Positions 16,553 through 25,316 of a stretch of DNA of 64,000 nucleotides are shown one piece after another. Position 1 is the first letter of the stretch; the number at the start of each line of letters is the position of its first letter. The position numbers and the translations under genes were made by a program. The stretch is from Burkholderia sp. Nafp2/4-1b. GTDB taxonomy: Bacteria; Pseudomonadota; Gammaproteobacteria; Burkholderiales; Burkholderiaceae. The notes beneath the pieces were generated by a model. That model did no database searches. It was not told the origin of the DNA and saw only the letters and a program-made list of their open reading frames with translations. The DNA is taken from the NCBI RefSeq assembly GCF_003635165.1, contig NZ_ML058622.1:119991-183990 (forward strand), written 5' to 3'.

Positions 16553-17238
16553 TTGCACCAGTCGACTTGCCCGACGGCCCTTGGCAGGGCCTTTTCCGTC
16601 AAGCGCTGACGCTCATCGACGAGATACGGAAGTACGGCACGTCCCGTCCGTTCTGGACATTCGGTGGCGGCACGGTCCTTATGCTCCGTCACGGACATCG
16701 TCTCAGCAAGGACATCGACATCTTCGTACCCGATCCGCAGTATCTCGGGTACGTGAACCCGCGCATCAGCGACGCCGCATCCGACATCACGACCGAGTAC
16801 GATGAGCACGCCGGTTTCGTGAAACTGGTGTTGCCCGACGGCGAAATCGATTTCGTGGTCTCCCGAAACCTGATGTCCCCCGGTTACGACGAATGGACGC
16901 TGCTGGACCACGTCGTCAAGGTCGAGACTTCAGCGGAAATCGTGGCCAAGAAAATGTGGCATCGCGGAGATCGCCCTACTGCGCGGGACCTGTTCGATCT
17001 CTGTCTGGTCATCGAGCGGGAACCTGAGAGCTTGATGGCGGCAAGTGCATTTCTCGTTCGCCATCGCGATACCTTCCTCAGTTTGCTCAACGAGCACGGT
17101 GCGTTCGTGCGGTCGCGCTTCGACGAGATACGGACACTCGGCTATACGCCCTCGTTCGACTACTGCGTGAATCTGGCCGGCGAGTTCCTCCAGCAACTTC
17201 CCGATGCCAAGCCCACGCACAAATCGCGCCGCCGGTAG
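16549..17238 (+). CDS. Nucleotidyltransferase toxin, AbiEii/AbiGii (MenT-like)
   Basis: A 229-residue protein with the nucleotidyltransferase signature FGGGTVLMLRHGHRLSKDIDIFV: the GG(G/S) motif followed by the Asp-X-Asp metal site, as in PF08843 toxins. A third acidic residue is probably the Asp in GEIDFVV. A conserved Lys/Arg-rich region follows (IVAKKMWHRGDRPTARDLFDL, residues about 130-155). MenT relatives add nucleotides to tRNA 3' ends and stop growth; some protect against phage. The start is the ATG that overlaps the antitoxin stop, served by GGGAGG 7 nt upstream; two upstream Mets are badly spaced. Confidence 0.85.
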   Translation: MIAPVDLPDGPWQGLFRQALTLIDEIRKYGTSRPFWTFGGGTVLMLRHGHRLSKDIDIFVPDPQYLGYVNPRISDAASDITTEYDEHAGFVKLVLPDGEIDFVVSRNLMSPGYDEWTLLDHVVKVETSAEIVAKKMWHRGDRPTARDLFDLCLVIEREPESLMAASAFLVRHRDTFLSLLNEHGAFVRSRFDEIRTLGYTPSFDYCVNLAGEFLQQLPDAKPTHKSRRR

Positions 17239-17239
17239 C

Positions 17240-17400
17240 TCCACCGCCCTCCGCCGCCATCAGAACCCGCTCGATCCGCGCATACCCGCCACTGCGCGCA
17301 TGCCGCGGCGGCGTCCCGCCGTTCGAATCGACGACGTTCACATCGGCCTTCGCGTCGACCAGCACCGGCACGAGCCGATGGTCGCCAGCCGTTCGAAAAA
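17240..17400 (-). pseudogene. Ankyrin-repeat gene remnant
   Basis: Minus-strand translation gives LVDAKADVNVVDSNGGTPPRHARSGGYARIERVLMAA, a clear ankyrin repeat (consensus around DVNxxDxxGxTPLxxA) followed by the end of a last repeat. No start or full-length gene is present and the frame runs into the toxin gene end. This is probably the 3' end of an ankyrin-repeat protein gene cut when the toxin-antitoxin pair arrived. The rest of the gap to 17538 has no gene. Confidence 0.6.
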
Positions 17401-17538
17401 CATCCGGTGCCTCCGTGCAGGTGCGGCCGCCCACCCGCGCCGGTCCGGCGAAACCGCGATTGCCCGCCGGCTCGGGCCATGCTAAAAGTCGTCGCACACA
17501 TTTGAAAACGAAATGCTCGAATCCGAAAAAGTGCGGAA

Positions 17539-18411
17539 ATGAATAGACCTTTATTCGACCTCGACCTGTTGCGCGCGCTCGTGATGGTCGCCGACTGCGG
17601 CAGCTTCACGACCGCATCCGCGCGCCTGCATTCGACGCAGTCGACGGTCAGCCAGAAGGTGCGGCGGCTGGAGGAGATCGCCGGGCATCGCTTGCTCGAT
17701 CGCGGCACGCGCGACGTGCGGCCGACCGACGCCGGCGTGACGGTGCTCAGCTACGCGCGGCGCATGATCGCGCTGAACGACGAGATGCTGGAAGCGCTGT
17801 CGGGCGCGACCGTCGCGCTGACGATCCGGCTCGGCGTGCCGGACGATTTCGCGGCGGGCCGCACAACGCACGCGCTCGCCGCGTTCAAGCGCGATCATCC
17901 GCAGGTGAAGCTCGAAGTGATGTGCGGGCTGAGCCGCGACATCTGCGCGGCGTACGATCGCGGCGAACTCGATCTCGCGCTGATCAAGCAGCGGCGCGAC
18001 AGCCGCGAAGCGGTGGTGCGCTGGCCGGAGAAGCTCCGCTGGATTGATAGCGCGCAGCATCCGACGATCGACCTCGACCCGGTGCCGATCGTGGTGTTTC
18101 CGCCGCGCGGCCTCTATCGCGACGACATGATCAAGGCGATCGAGGAACGCGGGCGCCGCTGGCGCATCAGCTTCACGACGTCGAGCCTGAGCGGGATCCA
18201 GGCGGCCGTCGCGGACGGCCTCGGCATCAGTGTGCTGCCCGCGCGAGTGGTGACCGACGAGCACGTGGTGCTGACCGAGGCGCACGGCGGCTTCGCGCCG
18301 ATCGAGAACATGGACATCGCGATCCTGCATCGGCCGACCGCCGATCCGATGGTCAGCGAACTGACGAAAGCGCTCGCTGCGCTGCTGGAGCACGAGGACG
18401 AGCAGGAATGA
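17539..18411 (+). CDS. LysR-family transcriptional regulator
   Basis: A 290-residue LTTR. The N-terminal helix-turn-helix is LDLLRALVMVADCGSFTTASARLHSTQSTVSQKVRRLEEIAGHRLLDRGTRDV (residues about 8-60). The C-terminal effector domain starts near IRLGVPDDFAAGRTTHALAAF. The Gly-rich segment SLSGIQAAVADGLGISVLPARVV is the usual second half of the pocket. It is convergent with the paired amidohydrolase genes downstream, so it may or may not control them. The gap to 18609 holds no gene. Confidence 0.9.
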   Translation: MNRPLFDLDLLRALVMVADCGSFTTASARLHSTQSTVSQKVRRLEEIAGHRLLDRGTRDVRPTDAGVTVLSYARRMIALNDEMLEALSGATVALTIRLGVPDDFAAGRTTHALAAFKRDHPQVKLEVMCGLSRDICAAYDRGELDLALIKQRRDSREAVVRWPEKLRWIDSAQHPTIDLDPVPIVVFPPRGLYRDDMIKAIEERGRRWRISFTTSSLSGIQAAVADGLGISVLPARVVTDEHVVLTEAHGGFAPIENMDIAILHRPTADPMVSELTKALAALLEHEDEQE

Positions 18412-18608
18412 GCGCAGCGATGCGGAGCTGCTTCAACGGAGTGGCGAGACCAGACTGAAGGAATCCGGTCATACCGCGCGCATTGCGTTCGCTCGGAATG
18501 GCACCCCCTCACGCCGTCCGCGCCGCCAACGTGCGCATGCATCGCATGCGTCGTCTCTCGAAAGATCAGGCTGAAAGCAGCCCGATCATCTCCGGGGCAA
18601 TGCAGCGC

Positions 18609-19793
18609 TCAGATGAGCGCGCCGTTGCGCGCGACGATCTTCCCCGACGACACCACGAGCCGTCGCGTCGGCCGCGCGACGACGGCCTCGGCGAACGTCA
18701 GCGCATCGACGAGCACGACGTCCGCACGCTTGCCCGCTTCCAGTCCGTAGTCGCCGAAGCCGCAACCGCGTGCCGCGCTGTGCGTCACGCAGTCGAGCGC
18801 GACTTCGAGCGCGTCGTCACGGCGGAAATCGTTGCGCATGCCGATCAGCATCGCGCGTTCGAGCATGTCGGGCGAACCGTACGGCGTCCACGTGTCGCGC
18901 ACGCCGTCGTTGCCGCCGATCACGGTCACGCCGGCCGCGCGGCACGCAATGACCGACGGCACCGGCACCGCGGCCGGCGCGGTCGTGACGATCGCGATGC
19001 CGAGCTCGGCCATTCGCGCGAGCAGCGCATCGCGCTCGCGGTCGGCGATATCGCCGAGGCAGAAGCCGTGGCTGATCGTGACCTTGCCGTGCATGCCGAG
19101 CGCGGCCGTGCGCTGCAGGATCAGGTCGAGCGAGTACGCGCCCATCGAGCCGCGCTCGTGCAGGTGCAGATCGAGCCCGCGGCCGTGGCGCTCGGCGATC
19201 CCGAACAGCACGTCCACCGCCTCGACCGGATCGCCTTCGATCGCGCACGGGTCGAGGCCGCCGAGCAGGTCGGCGCCCGCCGCCAGCGCGTCGGACAACA
19301 GCGCGGCCGTACCGGGCCGCTTCAACACGCCCGACTGCGGAAACGCGACGATCTGGATTTCCACCTGGCCGCGCAGCGTCTCGCGCGTCGCGAGCACGCC
19401 GTGCAGGTGCCGCAGCCCGGCTTCGGTGTCGACGTCGACGTGCGTGCGGATGCGCGTCGTGCCGGCCGCGAGAAACGCGCGCGACAGCGCGAGCGACGCG
19501 GCGCCCGCATCGTGGCCGCTCGTCGCGCGGTAGCTTCGCTCGTTCTCGATGCGGTCGACGAGGCGCGACCCCACCGCGTTGCGATACCACGGCATCCCCC
19601 AGTGGGTCTTGTCGAGGTGCGTGTGGCCTTCGACGAGGCCGGGCAGCGCGAGCGCGCCCGCGCCTTCCTCGATCGCACAGCCGGCCGGCGCGTCGAGCGA
19701 CGGGCCGACGCGCGCGATGCGGTCGCCTTCGATCAGGATGTCGAGCGATTCGTCGGCGTGGGTGCGGACGTTGCGGATCAGCAGGTTCGTCAT
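18609..19793 (-). CDS. Cytosine-deaminase-like amidohydrolase (paralog 1)
   Basis: A 394-residue metal-dependent hydrolase of the cytosine deaminase/AtzC branch. Metal ligands are visible in order: HTHLDKTHWG, HVDVDTEAGL, DLHLHERGSMG, ISHGFCLGD and the Asp in VIGGNDGVRDTW. Cytoplasmic, with no signal peptide. The start was set at ATG 19793, just before TNLLIRNVRT, the small beta-domain that begins this family. It is preceded by a 91-bp gap and a paralogous gene on the same strand, suggesting a two-gene operon arising by duplication. The substrate is unknown: a pyrimidine, triazine-like ring or cyclic amide. Confidence 0.85.
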   Translation of the reverse strand: MTNLLIRNVRTHADESLDILIEGDRIARVGPSLDAPAGCAIEEGAGALALPGLVEGHTHLDKTHWGMPWYRNAVGSRLVDRIENERSYRATSGHDAGAASLALSRAFLAAGTTRIRTHVDVDTEAGLRHLHGVLATRETLRGQVEIQIVAFPQSGVLKRPGTAALLSDALAAGADLLGGLDPCAIEGDPVEAVDVLFGIAERHGRGLDLHLHERGSMGAYSLDLILQRTAALGMHGKVTISHGFCLGDIADRERDALLARMAELGIAIVTTAPAAVPVPSVIACRAAGVTVIGGNDGVRDTWTPYGSPDMLERAMLIGMRNDFRRDDALEVALDCVTHSAARGCGFGDYGLEAGKRADVVLVDALTFAEAVVARPTRRLVVSSGKIVARNGALI

Positions 19794-19884
19794 GTCGGTT
19801 CCGGGGTGGTCGGTCAGTCGGTGAGTCAGTGAGTCGGTCAGTTCCAGGCCGTCGCGATGCACGCACCGCAACGGCGGTCGTCCG

Positions 19885-21084
19885 TTATCGATTGAAACGC
19901 AGCGCCGGTGCAAACGGCGCGCCGGTATCGCTTTCGCCGCGCCGGAACACCCAGCGTTCGGCCGGCACGCCGGCGACGGCAGCCGCCGCGTTCGGCGCGC
20001 GCACGGCGACGAAGCTCGCGTCGCAACCGACGGCAATGCCGTAGTCGGCCTTGCCGATCGCGCGTGCACCGGCGTGCGTCGCCATGTCGAGCGCGATGCC
20101 AAGCGCTTCGTCGGTGTAGAAGCCCGAGCGGTAGCCGACCATCATCGCGCGCTGCAGCATGTCGCCGTTGCCGTACGGCCACCACGCGTCGCGAATGTTG
20201 TCGTTGCCGGCGAACACGTGCACGCCCGCATCGCGCAGCTGCCGCACCGGCGGGAATGCGCAGTCGCCCGGCGCGTTGGTCAGGATCGACACGCCGGCGT
20301 CGGCGAGTGCCGCGGCCACACGCTCGACGTCGCCGTGATCGACCTGGCCGAGCGCATATGCATGGCTCACGTTCACGCGTCCGCCGAGGCCCGTCGCACG
20401 CGTGCGCGCCGCGATCCGCAGCAGTTGCTCGATCCCGGTGTCGCCCGGCTCGTGCAGGTGGATATCGATCTTCACGCCGCGCTTCTCGGCAATGCCGAAC
20501 ACGATGTCGAGCTGGCCATCCGCATCGCCGTCGAGCGTCGTCGGATCGATCCCGCCAACCACGTCCGCGCCTTCGCGCACGGCGGCATCGAGGATCGCGG
20601 CGGTGCCCGGGCACGTCACCACGCCGGCCTGCGGGAACGCGACCAGTTCGATGTCGACGATCCCGCGCCACTGTTCGCGCGCGGCCATCACGGCATGCAT
20701 GTTCGACAGGCCCGTCGTTGCATCGACGTCGACGTGGCTGCGCATCGCGATCGTGCCGAACGCGGCGGCCTGCTCGATCAGCGCGTTCGCACGCTCGACG
20801 ATCGGGGGCGCGGCCGCGAGCTGGCGCTTCTCGACCGCGAGCCGCTCGCGCAGTGAGCCGACCGGTTCGTGCGGCACCCAGCGATCGCCGACGAAGCTCT
20901 TGTCGAGATGGATGTGGCCGTCGACGAAGCCAGGCAGCACGACGCGGCCGCCGAGATCGATCGTTTGCGCGCCGGGCGCGGCGGTGCAGTCGGCACCGAT
21001 CGCGACGAAGCGTCCGTCATGGACGACGAGGTTGATGGGCCGGCCGCCGGCATCGACGGCGTTGGTGAAAAAACGATCGGTCAT
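19885..21084 (-). CDS. Cytosine-deaminase-like amidohydrolase (paralog 2)
   Basis: A 399-residue paralog of the downstream gene with the same ligands: DGHIHLDKSFVGD, SHVDVDATTGLS, DIHLHEPGDTG, VSHAYALGQ and FAGNDNIRDAWWPYGNGDML. Identity between the two is moderate but every metal motif is kept, so both should be active, perhaps on related substrates. ATG 21084 begins a normal N-terminus (MTDRFFTNAVDAGG). No transporter is adjacent. It is the first gene of the pair. Confidence 0.85.
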   Translation of the reverse strand: MTDRFFTNAVDAGGRPINLVVHDGRFVAIGADCTAAPGAQTIDLGGRVVLPGFVDGHIHLDKSFVGDRWVPHEPVGSLRERLAVEKRQLAAAPPIVERANALIEQAAAFGTIAMRSHVDVDATTGLSNMHAVMAAREQWRGIVDIELVAFPQAGVVTCPGTAAILDAAVREGADVVGGIDPTTLDGDADGQLDIVFGIAEKRGVKIDIHLHEPGDTGIEQLLRIAARTRATGLGGRVNVSHAYALGQVDHGDVERVAAALADAGVSILTNAPGDCAFPPVRQLRDAGVHVFAGNDNIRDAWWPYGNGDMLQRAMMVGYRSGFYTDEALGIALDMATHAGARAIGKADYGIAVGCDASFVAVRAPNAAAAVAGVPAERWVFRRGESDTGAPFAPALRFNR

Positions 21085-21686
21085 GAATCGAAATGGAGGT
21101 GGTGCGGTCGCTGCGCGACGCAGGCGCGGACACGGGAAGGAACCGCGGGCGGCACGGCGCGACCGTTGGCAGGGAATGCGGCCACGATATCGGACGGGCC
21201 GGCCAGTGGCCAATTAAATGTCGCGATGCCGCGCATTCGATTTCGCGATGTGCGGCGCGGATGCCCGCGTGGGCTGGAGCCGCGATGGGGCGCAATCGCC
21301 GCGGAATCGACGGAAACGCCGACGGTTGCGCAACGGCTGCGGCGCTGGAACGTGGCGTGCGAAGGCCCGTTTGTGCCGCTGCAGAACGCCGCTTTCGCGG
21401 TCCAGCGCGCGTGTGCACAACGGGCGCGGCGCCGGAACGCGGGCGTGCAAATGCGAGCTCCGCCGCTGCCGCGTGCCGCCTCCGCGCTCCCGTCCGGGCC
21501 GGATTTGCACGGCGATTTGCGCAGCGATTTGCACGTCGACTCGCACGCCGATTTGCGCGGCAACAGACTTTACACGTTGTTACCCGGCCGCACCGGACGC
21601 GCATTCACCCTTTCCTTATACTCACGCCGAGTTCGCCACCCGTCCCGGAATTCGTCGGCGAACACGTTGCCGATGCAGGAACAATC
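21085..21686. other. Intergenic region with a 12-bp minisatellite
   Basis: About 600 bp between divergent genes. No convincing gene is seen; several open frames are high-GC shadows. It contains the 12-bp tandem repeat at 21502-21561 and, near the right end, an AGGA ribosome site for the lipoprotein gene. Confidence 0.5.
21502..21561. repeat. Five 12-bp tandem repeats, consensus GATTTGCRCGGC
   Basis: Units GATTTGCACGGC, GATTTGCGCAGC, GATTTGCACGTC, GACTCGCACGCC and GATTTGCGCGGC follow head to tail. They end 125 bp before the lipoprotein start. Confidence 0.85.
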
Positions 21687-22301
21687 ATGATGCGCATGCC
21701 TTCCACGAAGACCGTTCTGTTCGCCTCGCTCGTCGCCGTGGCGGCGCTTCCGCTCACCGCCTGTGTCGCGCCGGGTTACTACGGCGCGCAACCAGGCTAT
21801 CCGCAGCAGCAATACGCGACGCCCGGCTACGCGCAGCCCGCGTACTCTCAACCGGGCTACGTGCAGCCGCAGCAGCCGGCGTATCCGAACCAGGCGCCGC
21901 AGTACGATCAGTACGGCAACCCGCAGCCGTACGGCGGCCAGTACGGCAACGGCTACGGCACGCAATACGGCACCGTCGCGAACATCCAGCCGGTCAACGG
22001 CTCGGTCGGCACGTCGGGGGTCGCCGGCACCGTCGTCGGTGCACTGGTCGGCGGCCTGGTGGGCAACCAGTTCGGCCGCGGCCACGGCCGCGATGCGGCG
22101 ACCGTGATCGGCGCGCTCGGCGGCGCCGTCGCCGGCAACCAGATCGGCCAGCAGATGGGCGCGGCCCAACCGCCGAGCAGCTACCGGATCGACGTGCGGG
22201 TCAGCGACGGCTCGACGCGCTCGTTCGACGTGCAGTCGCCCGGCGACCTGCGCCCGGGCGATCGCGTGCAGATCAACGGGAATCAGCTGTCGCGGTATTG
22301 A
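21687..22301 (+). CDS. Glycine-zipper outer-membrane lipoprotein
   Basis: A 204-residue lipoprotein. The signal ends in a lipobox (AALPLTAC), with the lipid-modified Cys near residue 26. A Pro/Tyr/Gln-rich linker follows (PGYPQQQYATPGYAQPAY, repeating to about residue 90). Then comes a glycine-zipper 2TM domain (GTVVGALVGGLVGNQFGRGHGRDAATVIGALGGAVAGNQIG), as in the 17-kDa antigen/SlyB group. The C-terminal beta domain reads YRIDVRVSDGSTRSFDV. The family acts in cell-envelope integrity. AGGA about 9 nt before ATG 21687 supports the start; a second ATG follows directly. Confidence 0.88.
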   Translation: MMRMPSTKTVLFASLVAVAALPLTACVAPGYYGAQPGYPQQQYATPGYAQPAYSQPGYVQPQQPAYPNQAPQYDQYGNPQPYGGQYGNGYGTQYGTVANIQPVNGSVGTSGVAGTVVGALVGGLVGNQFGRGHGRDAATVIGALGGAVAGNQIGQQMGAAQPPSSYRIDVRVSDGSTRSFDVQSPGDLRPGDRVQINGNQLSRY

Positions 22302-22864
22302 TGCGAGTCGCGCGCGCCTGACCTGATCGGGCATCGGCGCGCCGGAAGGCGTGGCCATCGGCGCGATTGTCGAGCTGGCCGGTGCGGCGCTGCCGTATCT
22401 CGGCGGGCTCCATCACACACACCGCAGGCGCGACACGTATCACGCGCACTTCGTGCGCGCCGGCGCGGCAGCTGGCGCGCATCGCTTCATCTTCGGTCTC
22501 GTCGGTCGGCGCCGCATCGCTGTCGCGCACGACACTGCACCATCACTTCCCGCATCTCGCATTTCGCCCCCGGGCCGGCCGCGCGTCGAACGCGGCAACA
22601 GGTATGCGCTCGTCCGGTTCGCTTCCATGTGCCTATGTGCTGCGCCGCGCGCGCGATTGCCACCGGTTCGTCACACCCACGCTCATCGATGGCCCGTGCG
22701 GCATCGCGTCTGCCATTCACACGTCGGTAACGTGCTTCACGGGTGCCGATGCGGCTCGTCGATCGCACAAGCAAATGCACGCGTTTCCCCTTAGCATTGT
22801 CGATGCACTGCCGCCCATCGCGCCGCAGATTCGCAATCCCGGCAAGCCAACAACAACCCGACCG
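22302..22864. other. Gene-free stretch
   Basis: About 560 bp after the lipoprotein gene. No ORF with recognisable features or good coding signs was found, and no hairpin with a T-tract. Confidence 0.4.
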
Positions 22865-23371
22865 ATGACCACGATCCGCCTGCTCGACGCCGCCGATGCG
22901 GCGCAATTCCAGTCCGTCCGCCTGCGCGCGGTCGACACGTCGCCGACTTCGTTCCTGCCGACGCGCGACGAAGAAGCCGGCGTGTCGGTCGACGAATTCG
23001 CGACGCGCATCGCGCCCACGCACATGCAGGCCGTGTTCGGCGCCTTCGACGGCAACACGCTCGTCGGCATCACCGGCGTACGCCGCGATGCGCGGGCCAA
23101 GGTCGCGCACAAGGCGACGATCTGGGGCGTTTTCGTCGACCCCGCGTATCGCGGGCACGGCATCGCGCAAGCGCTGCTCGATCACGCGACCGCGCATGCG
23201 TCGCAAGCGTGGCAATGCACGCAACTGATGCTGTGCGTCAACGAGATCAACGGCACCGCGGAACGGCTGTACGCATCGCAAGGGTTCGTCCGGTTCGGCA
23301 CCGAACCGCGCTCGCTGTTCGTCGACGGCCGCTTCTACGACGAACACCACATGGTCAAGACGCTGGCTTGA
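22865..23371 (+). CDS. GNAT-family N-acetyltransferase
   Basis: A 168-residue cytoplasmic acyltransferase. The acetyl-CoA motif A is IWGVFVDPAYRGHGIAQALLDHA (R/Q-X-X-G-X-G/A), preceded by the beta-strand DGNTLVGITGVRRD. A C-terminal motif (NEINGTAERLYASQGFVRFGTEPRSLF) carries the Tyr/Phe of motif B. Substrate not predictable. ATG 22865 opens directly into the beta-1 strand (MTTIRLLDAADAAQFQSVRL). Confidence 0.88.
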   Translation: MTTIRLLDAADAAQFQSVRLRAVDTSPTSFLPTRDEEAGVSVDEFATRIAPTHMQAVFGAFDGNTLVGITGVRRDARAKVAHKATIWGVFVDPAYRGHGIAQALLDHATAHASQAWQCTQLMLCVNEINGTAERLYASQGFVRFGTEPRSLFVDGRFYDEHHMVKTLA

Positions 23372-23451
23372 CGCGTCCGTCTTCCGCTTCGCGTTCGCGT
23401 GCGTCGCCGGCCGCACGCGAACGCTCGCGCGCCCCGCCCCGTCACGTCACG

Positions 23452-23628
23452 TCACCGCTTGTCGGTGATCGTCGTGTTGACCACCTGCCCGGTAATCGTC
23501 ACGTTCGTCAGCGTCATCGCGCTCACGTTGAACGCATAGACCGGCCCCGGCGACGTGACGGCTGGCGTGCCCGACGCGACCGGCGTGCCGAATTCACGAA
23601 CGGCGACGGTGGACGGCCATGGGGCACG
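23452..23628 (-). pseudogene. C-terminal remnant of an unknown secreted protein
   Basis: Minus-strand translation ending at TGA 23452-23454 reads PSTVAVREFGTP, then VASGTPAVTSPGPVYAFNVS, then AMTLTNVTITGQVVNTTITDKR. The Thr/Val/Asn-rich texture is unlike a random high-GC frame and suggests the end of a beta-rich exported protein. No start is present; upstream DNA is AT-richer and not coding. Probably a decayed gene; family unknown. Confidence 0.35.
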
Positions 23629-23950
23629 CCTTCAGTAGTTGGGGTATCGATGCGCCGCGCCAGATGGGCCCCCGTTCATACGTCGTCGTACTACATTTGC
23701 GCAGTCTGGACGCGATCGAAGCCTCGGATGCATTTGTCGTTTTACCCTGCTCTCATGAAGCAATGCGACATATGTGGGCGCACACTCACATTCTTGGCGC
23801 GGAACCAAGACATAAGTTGTCGTATCTTTATGCGCACAAACTTCATGTCCACCAAATACGCGGTCGAGTCCGAATCGACCGCGCGCGGGGAATATGACAA
23901 GCTCGCGGAGGCCTTGCCCGTCCATTCAATCCCCGTCACAGGAGCCACAA
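23629..23950. other. AT-richer intergenic region
   Basis: About 320 bp before the aminotransferase, lower in GC than the surroundings. It likely holds that gene's promoter. No gene can be supported. Confidence 0.35.
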
Positions 23951-25309
23951 TTGCAGACCCGCCACGGAGTCGACCTCACCCGCGCCCGCGCACTGTTCGA
24001 TCGCGAGCGCCGTGCATTCACCGAAGCCATGCCGACATCCCGCGCGTTGTCCGCGGAAGCGGCCGAGCACCTGCTCTTCGGTGTGCCGTTGCACTGGATG
24101 CAGGACTGGTCGACGCCGTTCTCGCTGGTCGTGAAGGAAGCGCGCGGCGCCACGTTCATCGACGTCGACGGGCACCGTTACGCGGACTTCTGCCTCGGCG
24201 ACACCGGCGCGATGTTCGGCCATGCGCCCGAGCCGGTCGCGCGCGCACTCGCCGAGCAGGCGACGCGCGGCTACACGACGATGCTGCCGAGCGAGGATTC
24301 CGCCTGGGTGTCGCGTGAACTCGCGCGCCGCTTCAAGCTGCCGGTCTGGCAGTTCGCGCTGAGCGCGAGCGACGCGAACCGCTTCGTGCTGCGCTGGGCG
24401 CGCGCGGCCACCGGCCGCAACACGATCGTCGTGTTCAACGGCTGCTATCACGGCACGGTCGACGACGTGTTCGTCGATCTCGTCGACGGCCGCCCGGTGC
24501 AGCGCGACAGCCTGCTCGGACAATCGTACGACCTGCTCGCGAACACGCGCGTGGTCGAGTTCAACGATCTCGACGCGCTCGAAGCGGCGCTGAAGGATGG
24601 CGACGTCGCATGCGTGCTCGCCGAGCCCGCGATGACGAACATTGGCATGGTGCTCCCGGAGCCCGGCTTCTGGGATGCCGCACGGGAACTGACGCGCCGC
24701 TACGGCACGCTGCTCGTGATCGACGAAACGCACACGATCAGCAGCGGGCCCGGCGGTTACGCGGCCGTGCACGGCCTCGAACCGGACGCACTGGTGGTCG
24801 GCAAGCCGATCGCCGGCGGCGTGCCGTGTGCGGTGTACGGATTCAGCGCCAAATTCGCCGAACGCGCGAAGCAGGCGAAGCTGAACGCGCCGCCCGGCCA
24901 TTCCGGGATCGGCACCACGCTCACCGCGAACATGCTGGCGATGCATGCGATGCGCGCGACGCTCGCCGAAGTCGCGACCGATGCCGCGTATGCGCACATG
25001 TTCGAACTGGCCGCGCGGCTCGCGACCGGGCTCGAACAGGCGATCGCGAAACACGGGCTGCCGTGGTGCGTGACGCGCATCGGCGCGCGCACCGAGTTTC
25101 AGTTCAGCGCGACCCCGCCGCGCAACGGCACGGTCGCGGGCGAACAGCTCGACAGCGAGCTGGAGCACATCGTGCATCTGTATCTGCTGAACCGCGGCGT
25201 ACTGATCACGCCGTTCCACAACATGATGCTCGTGTGTCCGCAGACGACGGCCGACAACGTCGACACGCTCGTCGCGCAGTTCGACGCGTGCGCGGGGGAA
25301 TTGGTGTGA
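23951..25309 (+). CDS. Class III PLP-dependent aminotransferase (GSAM-like)
   Basis: A 452-residue cytoplasmic enzyme of the glutamate-1-semialdehyde aminomutase/class III group. PLP features: YADFCLGDTGAMFGHAP; the substrate loop FNGCYHGTVDD; the cofactor Asp in LLVIDETHTISSGPGGY; and the Schiff-base Lys in DALVVGKPIAGGVPCAVYGF. The proposed start is TTG 23951, because AGGAG ends 6 nt upstream and homologous enzymes would start near QTRHGVDL; an in-frame ATG at 23894 lacks such a site. The usual DEV motif reads DET here. Substrate unknown. It is monocistronic and convergent with the hydrolase operon. Confidence 0.85.
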   Translation: MQTRHGVDLTRARALFDRERRAFTEAMPTSRALSAEAAEHLLFGVPLHWMQDWSTPFSLVVKEARGATFIDVDGHRYADFCLGDTGAMFGHAPEPVARALAEQATRGYTTMLPSEDSAWVSRELARRFKLPVWQFALSASDANRFVLRWARAATGRNTIVVFNGCYHGTVDDVFVDLVDGRPVQRDSLLGQSYDLLANTRVVEFNDLDALEAALKDGDVACVLAEPAMTNIGMVLPEPGFWDAARELTRRYGTLLVIDETHTISSGPGGYAAVHGLEPDALVVGKPIAGGVPCAVYGFSAKFAERAKQAKLNAPPGHSGIGTTLTANMLAMHAMRATLAEVATDAAYAHMFELAARLATGLEQAIAKHGLPWCVTRIGARTEFQFSATPPRNGTVAGEQLDSELEHIVHLYLLNRGVLITPFHNMMLVCPQTTADNVDTLVAQFDACAGELV

Positions 25310-25316
25310 CGCGATG

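Noticed and set aside
19800..19850. Short GGTCAGT/GAGTCAGTGAG repeats between the two amidohydrolase genes
   Set aside because: The units are too short and irregular to call an operator or a repeat family.
21213..21563. Minus-strand frames over the 12-bp repeats giving repeated KSxCKS or ANRRANRC peptides
   Set aside because: The peptide repeats simply reflect the DNA minisatellite; no start or neighbouring coding signal supports a gene.
23757..23900. A plus-strand frame beginning MKQCDICG, resembling a zinc-binding start
   Set aside because: Only one CxxC pair is present, no Shine-Dalgarno is seen, and the frame runs into the aminotransferase gene in the wrong phase.
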